Below are positions 1 through 8,034 of a DNA stretch of 64,000 nt, one piece after another. Every line of letters starts with the position of its first letter. The first letter of the stretch is position 1. This DNA is from Bacillota bacterium (GTDB lineage: Bacteria > Bacillota > UBA4882 > UBA8346): NCBI GenBank assembly GCA_023426245.1, contig JAFABB010000038.1, positions 1 through 64,000 of the forward strand, written 5' to 3'. Position numbers and translations under genes: made by a program. The notes below the pieces were generated by a model. That model saw only the letters and a program-made list of their open reading frames with translations. It made no database searches and had not been told where the DNA came from.

Positions 1-1
1 G

Positions 2-124
2 TTTGGACGTTTCGGTCTGGTTAAATACATTTATCCGGAAGCAGCTTATCTTCGACTCAAACAAAATATAATTACTTTACTGGAACGCTTCTTTCCTGCA
101 TCTCCCATCGAATATTTCACTTAA
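2..124 (+). CDS. C-terminal 40 residues of an unidentified protein
   Basis: An open frame enters from the left edge and stops at TAA 122-124. The visible tail is 40 residues, rich in aromatic and basic residues, and ends in PIEYFT. This is too little to assign a family. It is the only plus-strand reading at the left edge and runs convergently towards veg. It could be a chance open frame, although its stop sits just before a terminator hairpin. Confidence 0.45.
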   Translation, partial: FGRFGLVKYIYPEAAYLRLKQNIITLLERFFPASPIEYFT

Positions 125-133
125 AAAAACAAA

Positions 134-154
134 AAGCCCGTCAATGACGGGCTT
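134..154 (-). terminator. Intrinsic terminator downstream of veg
   Basis: A 9-bp stem (AAGCCCGTC with GACGGGCTT) with a 3-nt loop is followed on the minus strand by TTTGTTTTTTT. The T tract lies on the minus-strand exit, so it ends the veg transcript. The stem may also slow a plus-strand transcript from the left edge. Confidence 0.85.
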
Positions 155-160
155 AAAAAC

Positions 161-445
161 TTAACCGGTTGCAATTTCTCCGAGTGTACCAATCCTGTTG
201 TTTCCGACGGATAACTCTACGGCTTGAGTCAATAAGTCAGCATAACTGTACGATATTCTTCTTTCAACCTGCCGCTCTTTAAAACTTACCACAAAAACTT
301 TGGGATAAGTTTGTTCCAAAATTCCTTCAACTTCAAATACTCTTTTTCTGCCTCGGTTAGCTCTTATTCGAATAGGTTTCCCTACGAATACATTTAAATC
401 TTCTCGAATACGATCTAAAATCCCAGCCTCCTTCAAAGAGTTCAC
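161..445 (-). CDS. veg: Veg family protein
   Basis: 94 residues. The sequence fits the Veg family (DUF1021), small cytoplasmic Firmicute proteins linked in Bacillus to biofilm matrix expression. Shared features are the N-terminal basic stretch ending GKPIRIRANRGR, the central ILEQTYPKVFVVSF and the motif SYSYADLLT. The start is GTG at 445 after AAAGGAAG; a TTG three codons later has similar spacing and would also fit. Two near-perfect vegetative promoters lie directly upstream and a strong terminator follows, so it is probably a highly expressed single-gene unit. It lies in the ykuK-rsmA neighbourhood, as veg often does near rsmA. Confidence 0.9.
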   Translation of the reverse strand: MNSLKEAGILDRIREDLNVFVGKPIRIRANRGRKRVFEVEGILEQTYPKVFVVSFKERQVERRISYSYADLLTQAVELSVGNNRIGTLGEIATG

Positions 446-467
446 CTTCCTTTACAATATCGGAAGT

Positions 468-496
468 ATTATACCATGCCTGTCCCAAATTGTCAA
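468..496 (-). promoter_or_regulatory. veg promoter P2 (consensus vegetative promoter)
   Basis: On the minus strand, TTGACA (496-491), a 17-nt spacer and TATAAT (473-468). Both hexamers match the housekeeping sigma consensus exactly. The expected start is about 15 nt upstream of the veg ribosome binding site. Confidence 0.85.
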
Positions 497-503
497 ATTT
501 AAT

Positions 504-533
504 ATTATACTGGAAAAACCCCTAATTTGTCAA
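504..533 (-). promoter_or_regulatory. veg promoter P1 (consensus vegetative promoter)
   Basis: A second exact TTGACA (533-528) and TATAAT (509-504) with an 18-nt spacer lies 37 bp upstream of P2 in the same orientation. Confidence 0.75.
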
Positions 534-601
534 TAATTTTATAATAGAAAATTTGAAAAATAAATGGAATGGAATACTTTTCAAAAGAGGTTCCACAAAA
601 C

Positions 602-1072
602 TTATTTAGTATATTTATCGGCAACTTTTGAGGCACCATAAGAATCAGGTTTAATACGGGCATCAAAGCCACTCCCCACCACCATGCCTACAACTTCTTT
701 AATAATTTCTTTTGTCTGTCCCTGCTCCCCAACATCCAAATGAATTTCAATATCAAGCTCCGCTAGACCATTTACAGTCAATTTCTCGGCTACTTTGGCT
801 GCCACAATTAAACTTTTTGAAGTCTCGTAAAAAATCCGTTGCTTTAAACTTAATTTGGTTTTTTCACGTTCTTTTGAATAATAAAAACGGCCACCTTTAC
901 CTTCACGTAAAATAAGAATGGCAGTTACATAGCATACATCTTCCCGCAATTGAGAATCTGTGCCCACTATTAATTTATATTTAATTTTCGAATCATCGTG
1001 GATATATTCAACTATATCCTTAAAAACCTGATCAAATGTCATCCGCCCTTTAGTCGGGCTGTTAAATATCAT
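602..1072 (-). CDS. YkuK family ribonuclease H-like protein
   Basis: 156 residues, matching the YkuK/DUF458 family. The RNase H-like fold begins with the acidic strand LIVGTDSQ near residues 34-41, and a second acidic cluster (ELDIEIHLDVG) lies near 105-115. Family members are predicted nucleases with no firmly established substrate. ATG 1072 follows AAAAGGTG. It lies 11 bp downstream of rsmA and probably shares its transcript. Confidence 0.8.
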   Translation of the reverse strand: MIFNSPTKGRMTFDQVFKDIVEYIHDDSKIKYKLIVGTDSQLREDVCYVTAILILREGKGGRFYYSKEREKTKLSLKQRIFYETSKSLIVAAKVAEKLTVNGLAELDIEIHLDVGEQGQTKEIIKEVVGMVVGSGFDARIKPDSYGASKVADKYTK

Positions 1073-1083
1073 GGATACACCTT

Positions 1084-1956
1084 TTAAGAGCTTCTTATTT
1101 GTAGTTCCTCCGAAATACGAAGGAATTCATCAACCGACAAGGTTTCACCCCGCCGCATCGGATCAATTTGGCTCTTTCTAAGCAACTCCGCTGTTAACTC
1201 CTTATCCTCGAATGAATTTCCAAGGGATGTCAAAGCATTCGAGATCGTTTTCCGCCTTTGACCGAAAGCAGCCTGTACTACTCGATGTAAATACGGATAA
1301 ATTAAAGAATAATCCTGTCCACCGTAAGGTTTAATTTGAATAATTGTCGAATCCACCTGCGGGCTGGGATAAAAAACGGTTTTCGGCACATTTCCTATTT
1401 TCTTTACACTTCCATAAAAATTCAACATTACTGTTAATGCACCGTATTCTTTAGTTCCAGGTTCAGCAACCATACGCTCCGCAACTTCCTTTTGCACTAG
1501 AAAAACCATCATTTTCCATGGCAACCATGATTCAATCAACTGAAAAATCACAGGAGTCGTTATGTAATAGGGTAAATTTGCCATTACCTTATAACAATAT
1601 ATCTCCCTTGGATAATTTTTCAAAATTGCCGCCAAATCCGTTGTTAAAATATCTTGATTCAATAAGATTAGGTTTGTGGAATCGGCAAACTTTTCTTGGA
1701 GGATTGTAAACAGGCCGCGATCATATTCAATCGCCAGCACCTGTTTAGACCGCTCAACTATCTTCTCGGTTAAAGCTCCAAGCCCGGGCCCGACTTCCAA
1801 TACTAAATCATCTTTTCCGGGATCACCGGCATTTATAATTTTAGATAAAATATTATCATCCGTCAGAAAATTTTGGCCCAAACTTTTCCGGGGAGCAAAA
1901 TTCCTGGCTGTTAACTGTTCTTTTATAGCTGAAATCGAAGTGGTCTTTCCAGGCAT
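1084..1956 (-). CDS. rsmA: 16S rRNA (adenine1518/1519-N6) dimethyltransferase
   Basis: 290 residues, the usual length. RsmA (KsgA) uses S-adenosylmethionine to dimethylate two adjacent adenines in helix 45 of 16S rRNA, late in small-subunit assembly. Visible motifs are LGQNFL at 26-31, the SAM-binding EVGPGLG at 54-60, the acidic IEYD at 76-79 and the catalytic NLPY at 127-130. The C-terminal helical domain contains AAFGQRRKT. The gene precedes ykuK and veg on the same strand, a common Firmicute arrangement. Confidence 0.96.
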   Translation of the reverse strand: MPGKTTSISAIKEQLTARNFAPRKSLGQNFLTDDNILSKIINAGDPGKDDLVLEVGPGLGALTEKIVERSKQVLAIEYDRGLFTILQEKFADSTNLILLNQDILTTDLAAILKNYPREIYCYKVMANLPYYITTPVIFQLIESWLPWKMMVFLVQKEVAERMVAEPGTKEYGALTVMLNFYGSVKKIGNVPKTVFYPSPQVDSTIIQIKPYGGQDYSLIYPYLHRVVQAAFGQRRKTISNALTSLGNSFEDKELTAELLRKSQIDPMRRGETLSVDEFLRISEELQIRSS

Positions 1957-1996
1957 TCATTCACATCCACGAATATTTTATCCGTCATTTTAAAAC

Positions 1997-2929
1997 TTAT
2001 GAACTGCGACGATCCTTTGTATAATGACTTCCCGGCATCGACTTGGTATATTTTAGCATTTCCACCGCTATCATTTCCGCCTCTAACCAGTTGCTGATTT
2101 TTCGATTGCCGTTGCTAATCAATACCATCGCCAATGTCATAATTGGCCATTGTTCAATCAGACCGCGGCGATTGGTTAAAATTAATCCTCCCCTGCTGCG
2201 ATCACTTTCTTGGTAAAACTGTGGGATTTCTAAATCAAACCTGGCAATTATTTTTTTACTCAAATCGTTAGCATATCCCGGCTTAAGCAAGATACAAAAA
2301 TCATCACCGCCGAAGTGGTATACTTTCCCCTCATGCCCATCCATTTTAGAAAGTTCGTCTTGAAATAAAGTTACGATATACTGAATCACTTTATTTCCTT
2401 CCTCAAATCCATAAGCCTTGTTAAAAGATACAAACCCTTTTAAATCAGTAAAAACTAAATCAAAGGAAACACCGTTTTGAATAAGTTGATTAAGTTCATC
2501 TTCTAAATATTGTTTTCCCGGTAATTCTGTTAATGGATTAATCTTTTTAACAAGCCGGGATTTTAAAGCCAAGGAATTAACCTTATTTAACAAAGTTTTT
2601 GGACTGAATGGCTTGGTTAAAGTTTCGCACATTCCTAATTTTAACGACCCGAATTTTTCCTCATTAAAACTCTGATCTGCCAGAAAAATTATCGGAACAT
2701 TCTTTAATCGATCATTCTTCTTAAAATCCGAACACAACTCATACCCATCTTTTTTCTCCAAGTTTGGGTTAAGAACCAAGACATCGGGAGGATTATTGGC
2801 TGCCTTTTCGTATGCCTCTTCCCCATCGTTGGCAACTGCAACAAGCCATCCTGAATTTGATAGCTTGATTACAGCTAATTCAACGAGTCTGGAATCAGGT
2901 TCTACGATTAAAACCCGTTCGCCGTCCAT
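1997..2929 (-). CDS. Receiver-GGDEF protein with degenerate active sites
   Basis: 310 residues: an N-terminal receiver domain (about 1-125) and a C-terminal GGDEF-like domain (about 130-300). The receiver keeps the lysine (K106 in LTKPF). However, the phosphoacceptor position is asparagine (N54 in VLVLNPN), and the acidic pocket reads EPD (10-12), with proline where the second acid belongs. The GGDEF signature is GGDDF at 207-211. Upstream, FTDLKGFVSFNKAYG fits the substrate-binding region. This suggests a receiver that cannot be phosphorylated in the normal way, joined to a cyclase that may be inactive or may only bind nucleotide. A strong GGAGG precedes ATG 2929. Confidence 0.8.
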   Translation of the reverse strand: MDGERVLIVEPDSRLVELAVIKLSNSGWLVAVANDGEEAYEKAANNPPDVLVLNPNLEKKDGYELCSDFKKNDRLKNVPIIFLADQSFNEEKFGSLKLGMCETLTKPFSPKTLLNKVNSLALKSRLVKKINPLTELPGKQYLEDELNQLIQNGVSFDLVFTDLKGFVSFNKAYGFEEGNKVIQYIVTLFQDELSKMDGHEGKVYHFGGDDFCILLKPGYANDLSKKIIARFDLEIPQFYQESDRSRGGLILTNRRGLIEQWPIMTLAMVLISNGNRKISNWLEAEMIAVEMLKYTKSMPGSHYTKDRRSS

Positions 2930-3051
2930 GATGATACCTCCATTAATTTACTGCAAAAAAACGTATTTTAAATAAACCTGTTTTTTAATTCGACAATTCC
3001 AGTTCTTTTCCTGCCACATCATTGTGATGAATTGAACCATTAGAATCCACA

Positions 3052-3597
3052 TTATAATACGCTACGTTCTTGTAAAACTTTTTTTACTTTTTTAAGCCAC
3101 AGCAACTCCGATTGTAAAAAACCAATCCTATGCTCGACAATGAGAATTGCCGCTAAAGCTTCATCCGTTTTTTCTGCAATTTGGATTTTTTCCAAATCAA
3201 ATTGTCCCAATTCTTCCTCGATTTTTTTAATTTTTTCAGAAAAAAGGCTTTGCAGATCGATTTTTTGGGCAATCAGCGTATGGGCAGCTAATGCTAAATC
3301 CATTCCAAAATAAATTCGGTCTGTTGTAAAATCATTTTCGGTAATTGCGGCAAGCAATGCCGCCCTTCCTTTTGATGTGATTTCGTAAACATTCTTTTGA
3401 GGTCGGTTATGGGATGCCACTTGCTTGGCCTGAACCCAACCCTGGCCTTCAAAATTCTTTAATAATCTGTAAACATAGGGCATACTAATATTAATCCATA
3501 ATCCCGCATTACTCTCTTCAAGGAATTGGGCTATCTCGTAACCATATTTGGGGTTTTGATTAATTAAACCCAATAAAAATAATTCCGAATTATTCAT
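3052..3597 (-). CDS. PadR family transcriptional regulator
   Basis: 181 residues. The N-terminal winged helix matches PadR (LFLLGLINQNPKYGYEIAQ, then YVYRLLKNFEGQGW), and the C-terminal helical part (about 110-180) is the usual dimerisation region. The open frame extends 20 codons further, but ATG 3597 has AAGGAG 7 nt upstream, so this start is preferred. PadR proteins are mostly repressors responding to small molecules or stress. Five AATATTA-type motifs lie in the 80 bp upstream, which suggests autoregulation. No obvious target gene is adjacent. Confidence 0.85.
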   Translation of the reverse strand: MNNSELFLLGLINQNPKYGYEIAQFLEESNAGLWINISMPYVYRLLKNFEGQGWVQAKQVASHNRPQKNVYEITSKGRAALLAAITENDFTTDRIYFGMDLALAAHTLIAQKIDLQSLFSEKIKKIEEELGQFDLEKIQIAEKTDEALAAILIVEHRIGFLQSELLWLKKVKKVLQERSVL

Positions 3598-3610
3598 TAC
3601 TGACTCCTTA

Positions 3611-3679
3611 AATATTAATCTCAATATTATATTACTTATTAATATTATTTTTGTCAAATATTATTTAGTTTAATATTAT
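3611..3679 (-). promoter_or_regulatory. Cluster of AATATTAW motifs, possible PadR operator
   Basis: Five copies of AATATTA followed by A or T start at 3611, 3623, 3641, 3657 and 3672, directly upstream of the PadR gene. The core AATATT is self-complementary. The spacings are 12, 18, 16 and 15 bp. The operator role is inference from position and symmetry. Confidence 0.45.
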
Positions 3680-3690
3680 ACTTATATAAT

Positions 3691-3718
3691 AAAGCCTCTC
3701 TTGTTTCGAGAGGCTTTA
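3691..3718 (-). terminator. Hairpin downstream of the orphan solute-binding protein gene
   Basis: A perfect 10-bp stem (AAAGCCTCTC with GAGAGGCTTT) and an 8-nt loop lie 41 bp past the stop of the 3759-5042 gene. The T run is short on both strands, so it may act bidirectionally. Confidence 0.65.
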
Positions 3719-3758
3719 GAATTTTAGTACAGTGATTATATACTGTAGGAAATTTAAC

Positions 3759-5042
3759 TTATTTATTGGAATCCATGGATAGAATTTCTTGTTTTGTAAC
3801 TTTACCGGCTATCAAGTCATTCACCAAAGAAATAATTTTCCCGGTATCGGATTGAAAAGGCTTGTAGTCATCAAAATTGGATTGGCTAAACAAATTGTCA
3901 TATAATTGTTCATTGGGGGATATATGTTTTTTCCATATTCTAAAAGCTTCTTTTGAAGCCGGACAGAATCCAAGATACTGCCAAGGGGATATATCAGGGT
4001 AAGAACTTAAATATTGACCAAATTTTACTGCTGCAGCTAAATGATCATAACCTTTGGTATAGCGATTTCTGTAAATAGAAATTACGCCGTTTTCTATTAT
4101 TGCTGTCCCTTTTCCTTTTACTTTTGAGGGAATAGGTAATAAAACAGGTTGCCAGTTCAATTTTTCACTTTGAATTCTATCTAAAAGAAACTTGTAAGTT
4201 GGAGTTCGTAACCCGGCCAACAATATTACTTTTTGATTTAAAAATCTGCCTAGCATATTAGAGCCAAATTTTATTGGGATAGCTTTCTTATTTTTAAGAG
4301 TTTCAATTATATCAAGTGTTGTATTAAAATCAGCTATTTTTGAACCTTGACCCGCATTAGCCATCAATTGTGAAACCAAACCATTCGGACCTAACTTCCC
4401 TGAAAGGAGATATTGATTATATCGGAGATTCGAACAGAGAAAACTCAAGTCATCCCAAGTCCATCCATCATTTTGAATTTTTGATACGGATATTCCAGAT
4501 GCTTCAATCAACGATCCATTACCGATCCAAAACTCCGGTTCAATCCAACGCGGAAAATAACATAAAATTTGCTGGTATTTTAATATTTTTTTTGTACCGG
4601 TGAAGTATAAATCAAGGTCTTCTTTATTCAAATAAGGACCAACCGGTATTTGCTTCCGAACATTAAAAACCGGAATTGTATAGGCCGAACAGTAAACATC
4701 CGGCGCCTCATTTTTATTGAGCGCTTGGATTAGTTCTCTATTTCCATCCAATTCCAACAACTTGAAATCGATTTTTATATTCGGATATATTCTTTGGAAC
4801 TTTTGGATCACTTGATGCAAATAATATCGATAAGTGCTTTTACCTTGAATGGGCCAATTATAATCCCACAATCGTAAATGGTAAATCTTATTGGGGTCAA
4901 TTTTCGCTTTTGGATTACACGGAATAAAATTTTCACCTAATTTCACACCGGGTCCGGTTTTAAGCCAAGGCAATAAGAAGCCGATGCCGAAAAGAACAAG
5001 CATTAACAAATAAAACAAGCTTTTTCTCTTTATCATTCTCAT
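3759..5042 (-). CDS. Membrane-anchored extracellular solute-binding-like protein
   Basis: 427 residues. One N-terminal hydrophobic segment (about 8-26) follows basic residues. There is no lipobox cysteine, so the protein is probably held by an uncleaved anchor or secreted. The rest resembles family 1 sugar-binding proteins of ABC transporters (for example NKNEAPDVYCS near 110 and a C-terminal AAAVKFGQYLSS). No permease or ATPase gene is nearby, so it may serve a distant transporter or act as a sensor. Its stop is followed by a terminator, and an L,D-transpeptidase gene lies 29 bp upstream on the same strand. Confidence 0.7.
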   Translation of the reverse strand: MRMIKRKSLFYLLMLVLFGIGFLLPWLKTGPGVKLGENFIPCNPKAKIDPNKIYHLRLWDYNWPIQGKSTYRYYLHQVIQKFQRIYPNIKIDFKLLELDGNRELIQALNKNEAPDVYCSAYTIPVFNVRKQIPVGPYLNKEDLDLYFTGTKKILKYQQILCYFPRWIEPEFWIGNGSLIEASGISVSKIQNDGWTWDDLSFLCSNLRYNQYLLSGKLGPNGLVSQLMANAGQGSKIADFNTTLDIIETLKNKKAIPIKFGSNMLGRFLNQKVILLAGLRTPTYKFLLDRIQSEKLNWQPVLLPIPSKVKGKGTAIIENGVISIYRNRYTKGYDHLAAAVKFGQYLSSYPDISPWQYLGFCPASKEAFRIWKKHISPNEQLYDNLFSQSNFDDYKPFQSDTGKIISLVNDLIAGKVTKQEILSMDSNK

Positions 5043-5071
5043 TGAAAAATCACTCCATTGAGATGGAATCT

Positions 5072-5809
5072 TCAGTGAAATCCCAATATAATCTGCTCAT
5101 CGAGAGATACCCGGCCTGTAGGAGGTAAACCATATAGGAACTGTAACCGGTAGATGGCCTTTTCCATTTCAATACCAAAACGTCCATCAATTCTGCCAGG
5201 ATTAAAACCGGCTTTACGGAGCGCAAATTGAAAAGCCACGATATCTCGCCCTGTATTACTTCTTTTTACCTCTTTCCTAGGTATAACAGGGGGTAAAGTT
5301 CCAAAAATATGAACAGGAGTTCCTATTTTTACAAGGCTATACAGTTCTATTACATGATAGTTTAGCATTCGAATACATCCATGACTGGAACGAGTCCCGA
5401 TGGTCCAAGGTTTATTGGTTCCGTGGATTCCGTAAATGCCCCATGGAACATCAATACCCATCCAACGTTCTCCAAAACCGCCACCCCAGTTTCCCCCTTT
5501 ATGAATTATTTTCCATTCTCCAATCGGGGATGGAGTTTCTTCATCACCTATAGCCACCGGATAACTATGCAAGAGTTTACCATTTTGAAAATACATTAAA
5601 CGATGTCTTTTCATATCCACTTTAATCATGCTATCATCAGAAGGTTGAGAATGAACAGTATTTACTTCACTGCTCTTTTCAATAATAAATTGATCACCGT
5701 CCGAACATATTATAATTTGAAAGGGGTTCTCAGATGCTTTCATTGAGGATTGAATTAAGAAAAATCCGCAAAAAATTAATAAAATTCCCATTGTAATTTC
5801 CATTTTCAT
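5072..5809 (-). CDS. L,D-transpeptidase (YkuD) with peptidoglycan-binding domain
   Basis: 245 residues. An N-terminal signal segment (about 5-22) precedes a YkuD catalytic domain (about 62-175) with HGT at 129-131 and SHGCIRM at 142-148; C145 is the nucleophile. A C-terminal peptidoglycan-binding type 1 domain follows (about 187-245, with FNPGRIDGRFG). Such enzymes form 3-3 crosslinks or attach proteins to the wall, often in spores or under stress. It is followed after 29 bp by the solute-binding-like gene, so the two are probably cotranscribed. Confidence 0.92.
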   Translation of the reverse strand: MKMEITMGILLIFCGFFLIQSSMKASENPFQIIICSDGDQFIIEKSSEVNTVHSQPSDDSMIKVDMKRHRLMYFQNGKLLHSYPVAIGDEETPSPIGEWKIIHKGGNWGGGFGERWMGIDVPWGIYGIHGTNKPWTIGTRSSHGCIRMLNYHVIELYSLVKIGTPVHIFGTLPPVIPRKEVKRSNTGRDIVAFQFALRKAGFNPGRIDGRFGIEMEKAIYRLQFLYGLPPTGRVSLDEQIILGFH

Positions 5810-5919
5810 CTTTATGAAGCCTCCTGCATCGATCCATAAATATGTAAGATCGTAAAAGAATATGTTTCAGCTTCTGCAAAGCCTTGGCTTTTTATTATCT
5901 TCCCATAATAAAAAAGCCC

Positions 5920-5947
5920 GACCAAAATATTTGATCAGGCTTGCCAG
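5920..5947 (-). terminator. Intrinsic terminator downstream of phoU
   Basis: Read on the minus strand, AAGCCTGATCAAA pairs with TTTGGTCGGGCTT through G-U pairs around a UAU loop and is followed by TTTTTATTAT. It lies 67 bp beyond the phoU stop. Confidence 0.85.
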
Positions 5948-6013
5948 AATATCTATGAAAACGATGTAAGGAACATTAGAAAATATTTTCGAATATGAAT
6001 GAATTGATACTCT

Positions 6014-6667
6014 TCAGTATTTAACCCTTTTACCGGTTATAATATAAATTGTTTCTTCTCCGATATTTGTAGTATGATCGGCGGCACGTTCTAACCACTC
6101 AGCAATAAGTAGGAATCGAGCCGCTTGATAAGCCTTATCATGATCAGGTTCATTTCCGATGATCCGAATTAATTCGTCGCAAATCTCTTCATACATGTCA
6201 TCGGCTTCATCATCTTTTTTACAAACTGCTTCAGCCAAGTCAATGTTCTTTTCCACAAATGCTTTTAAAACAGTTGAAACCATATTCATAACGAGAACTG
6301 ACATTTGCGGAATATGAACCAGAGGCTTCATATATTTTTTGTTTTTTAGCTCCAAAACAAGTTCAGCTATGTTAGTTGCAAAGTCACCGATTCGTTCCAA
6401 ATCATTGACTATCTTGATGGTGGCGAAATCACGACGCAATTCAAAACCCTTTGGAATACTGTTCAAGGTTTTTCGTTCAAGTTCTTCTTCAATGACAATC
6501 TGCATATTATCAATCAGATCGTCACGTTCAATGACTTGTAAAGCCAGGTCACCATTTTGTTCACGCAGGGCTTGAATGGCCATTTTAATTGTTTCTTCAA
6601 CTAAATTTCCCATTTTTAACAAATCTTGCTCAATCCGTTCGGCAGCTCCAGTCGGTGTTTCAGCCAT
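6014..6667 (-). CDS. phoU: Phosphate signalling protein PhoU
   Basis: 217 residues from ATG 6667, which has AAAGGAGG 5-6 nt upstream; the open frame upstream of it is not used. Two PhoU repeats of three helices are visible, each with a conserved acidic metal-binding stretch (ERIGDFATNIAE near 90 and ERAADHTTNIGEE near 195). PhoU couples the PstSCAB phosphate transporter to the PhoR kinase and limits phosphate uptake. No pst genes are in the window, so here it is a single-gene unit. Confidence 0.95.
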   Translation of the reverse strand: MAETPTGAAERIEQDLLKMGNLVEETIKMAIQALREQNGDLALQVIERDDLIDNMQIVIEEELERKTLNSIPKGFELRRDFATIKIVNDLERIGDFATNIAELVLELKNKKYMKPLVHIPQMSVLVMNMVSTVLKAFVEKNIDLAEAVCKKDDEADDMYEEICDELIRIIGNEPDHDKAYQAARFLLIAEWLERAADHTTNIGEETIYIITGKRVKY

Positions 6668-6798
6668 CTTGTCCTCCTTTATTAAGAACTTATTATAAAT
6701 AAATTTATTATACAAAAAGTATTTTTATCCTACTGGCGCTGAAAATATTTTTTACAATTTTGTTAATTATCATTCTAAAAGTTATTAACTGGACTAGT

Positions 6799-6847
6799 AG
6801 AGCGTATCGTGAATAAACGGCAATCAGAAATGGGAAAGATACGCTCT
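6799..6847. other. Perfect 10-bp inverted repeat in the phoU-rimI gap
   Basis: AGAGCGTATC at 6799-6808 pairs exactly with GATACGCTCT at 6838-6847 across 29 nt. There is no T tract on either strand, so it is not an ordinary terminator. No supported gene lies in 6668-6898. Confidence 0.5.
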
Positions 6848-6898
6848 GCTTAAGTAAAACGTTCACAATCATTGAATAGTTATTTAGAGAATGTTTTC

Positions 6899-7348
6899 CT
6901 AGATTGGACCTTTCCACATAATTAAAGCATCTTCCCGATTGTCAAGGTAATACTTACGACGAACACCCATGTGAACAAAACCGATCTTTTGATAAAGGTC
7001 TTGAGCTGATAGATTAGAGCGCCTGACCTCCAATGTCAAGTATTGAACTCCATTTCTTCTGGCGACTGCGACCAATTCATTTAATAAAGTCCTTCCTACA
7101 CCCTGCCGCCTATAAAGAGGATGGGCGGCCAGATTCGTAATGTGTCCCTCATCAAACACCACCCACATACCAATATAACCGACTACTTTATTAAACTCAT
7201 TTTTGGCTACCAGATAAATTGCCCTTTGATTCTCTGTTAGTTCATAAAGAAAAGAATTTCTTGACCATGGAGTTGGAAAAGAGACCTCCTCGATTTCCAA
7301 TACTGCCTCAAGATCTTCAATCCGCATTAGTTCTATTTTGGTTTGCAT
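6899..7348 (-). CDS. rimI: Ribosomal protein S18 alanine N-acetyltransferase
   Basis: 149 residues, a GNAT fold. The acetyl-CoA loop is RRQGVGRTLLNEL near 81-93, preceded by GHITNLAAHPLYR and followed by EVRRSNLSAQDLYQKIGF. RimI acetylates the N terminus of S18 in enterobacteria; in Firmicutes its target is less certain. It overlaps tsaB by 16 bp and forms the last gene of a tsaE-tsaB-rimI operon, a very common order. Confidence 0.92.
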   Translation of the reverse strand: MQTKIELMRIEDLEAVLEIEEVSFPTPWSRNSFLYELTENQRAIYLVAKNEFNKVVGYIGMWVVFDEGHITNLAAHPLYRRQGVGRTLLNELVAVARRNGVQYLTLEVRRSNLSAQDLYQKIGFVHMGVRRKYYLDNREDALIMWKGPI

Positions 7349-8034
7349 TGGCTTTCCTCCAAACGTAATTCAGCCTCTACTTTTCGCAAATAACATGGAA
7401 TCAGGTATTCCGGAGTCATTGGCAATTGTTGCTCGAGACTGAAAAAACCGATTCGAGCTGCGGATGTACCGTACGGTCTATCCCAATCCATGGGTGCGAT
7501 TTTTAAATGGGAATATTTCTCCCAAATTTTCTGATAGCTTTTACTACCGTCTCCACAAAGCATTACTGATGGGATAGAACTCAACCGTAAAGCAAAATCT
7601 TCGGCGGAAATATAAAGAGGGCTTTCTACAGTCTGTAATTGCTGATTCCTATTTTGAAAAAGAGCAGCATAAACGAAACCATGGCGGGCATCGATTAATG
7701 AAGCAATCCATTCCGAATCCTGCCGGGCATTTTCCGCAATAATTCGTAAAGTATTGATTCCAAATACCTTGATATTTGTCCCCAAGGCCAATCCCTTGGC
7801 AGCCGCTAAGCCAATCCTGATTCCAGTATACGAACCCGGTCCAGTTCCAACAGTAATTAAATCAATTTCGGAAACACTTCGTTCCGATTTTTTTAACAAA
7901 TTTTGTAAAAGAGCTAGTAAATATTCACCACTGCCCTTCCCGGCACGAAGTGAAATCTCAAAAATCACCTGGTTATTCTCAAGTAATGCCATTGTTCCCC
8001 AGGGAGTAGCCGTGTCAAAACCCAGTATTAACAT
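7333..8034 (-). CDS. tsaB: tRNA threonylcarbamoyladenosine protein TsaB
   Basis: 233 residues. An ASKHA-fold relative of TsaD, with LGFDTATP at 4-11 and VGTGPGSYTGIRIGLAAAKG near 62-81. TsaB is the scaffold for TsaD in the t6A37 tRNA modification. It overlaps tsaE by 7 bp and rimI by 16 bp, so all three are probably translationally coupled. The partner tsaD is in the window at 23.4 kb. Confidence 0.95.
   Translation of the reverse strand: MLILGFDTATPWGTMALLENNQVIFEISLRAGKGSGEYLLALLQNLLKKSERSVSEIDLITVGTGPGSYTGIRIGLAAAKGLALGTNIKVFGINTLRIIAENARQDSEWIASLIDARHGFVYAALFQNRNQQLQTVESPLYISAEDFALRLSSIPSVMLCGDGSKSYQKIWEKYSHLKIAPMDWDRPYGTSAARIGFFSLEQQLPMTPEYLIPCYLRKVEAELRLEESQCKPK

Noticed and set aside
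6708..6917. A 69-residue minus-strand protein between phoU and rimI
   Set aside because: No recognisable domain and no ribosome binding site; it spans a 10-bp inverted repeat.
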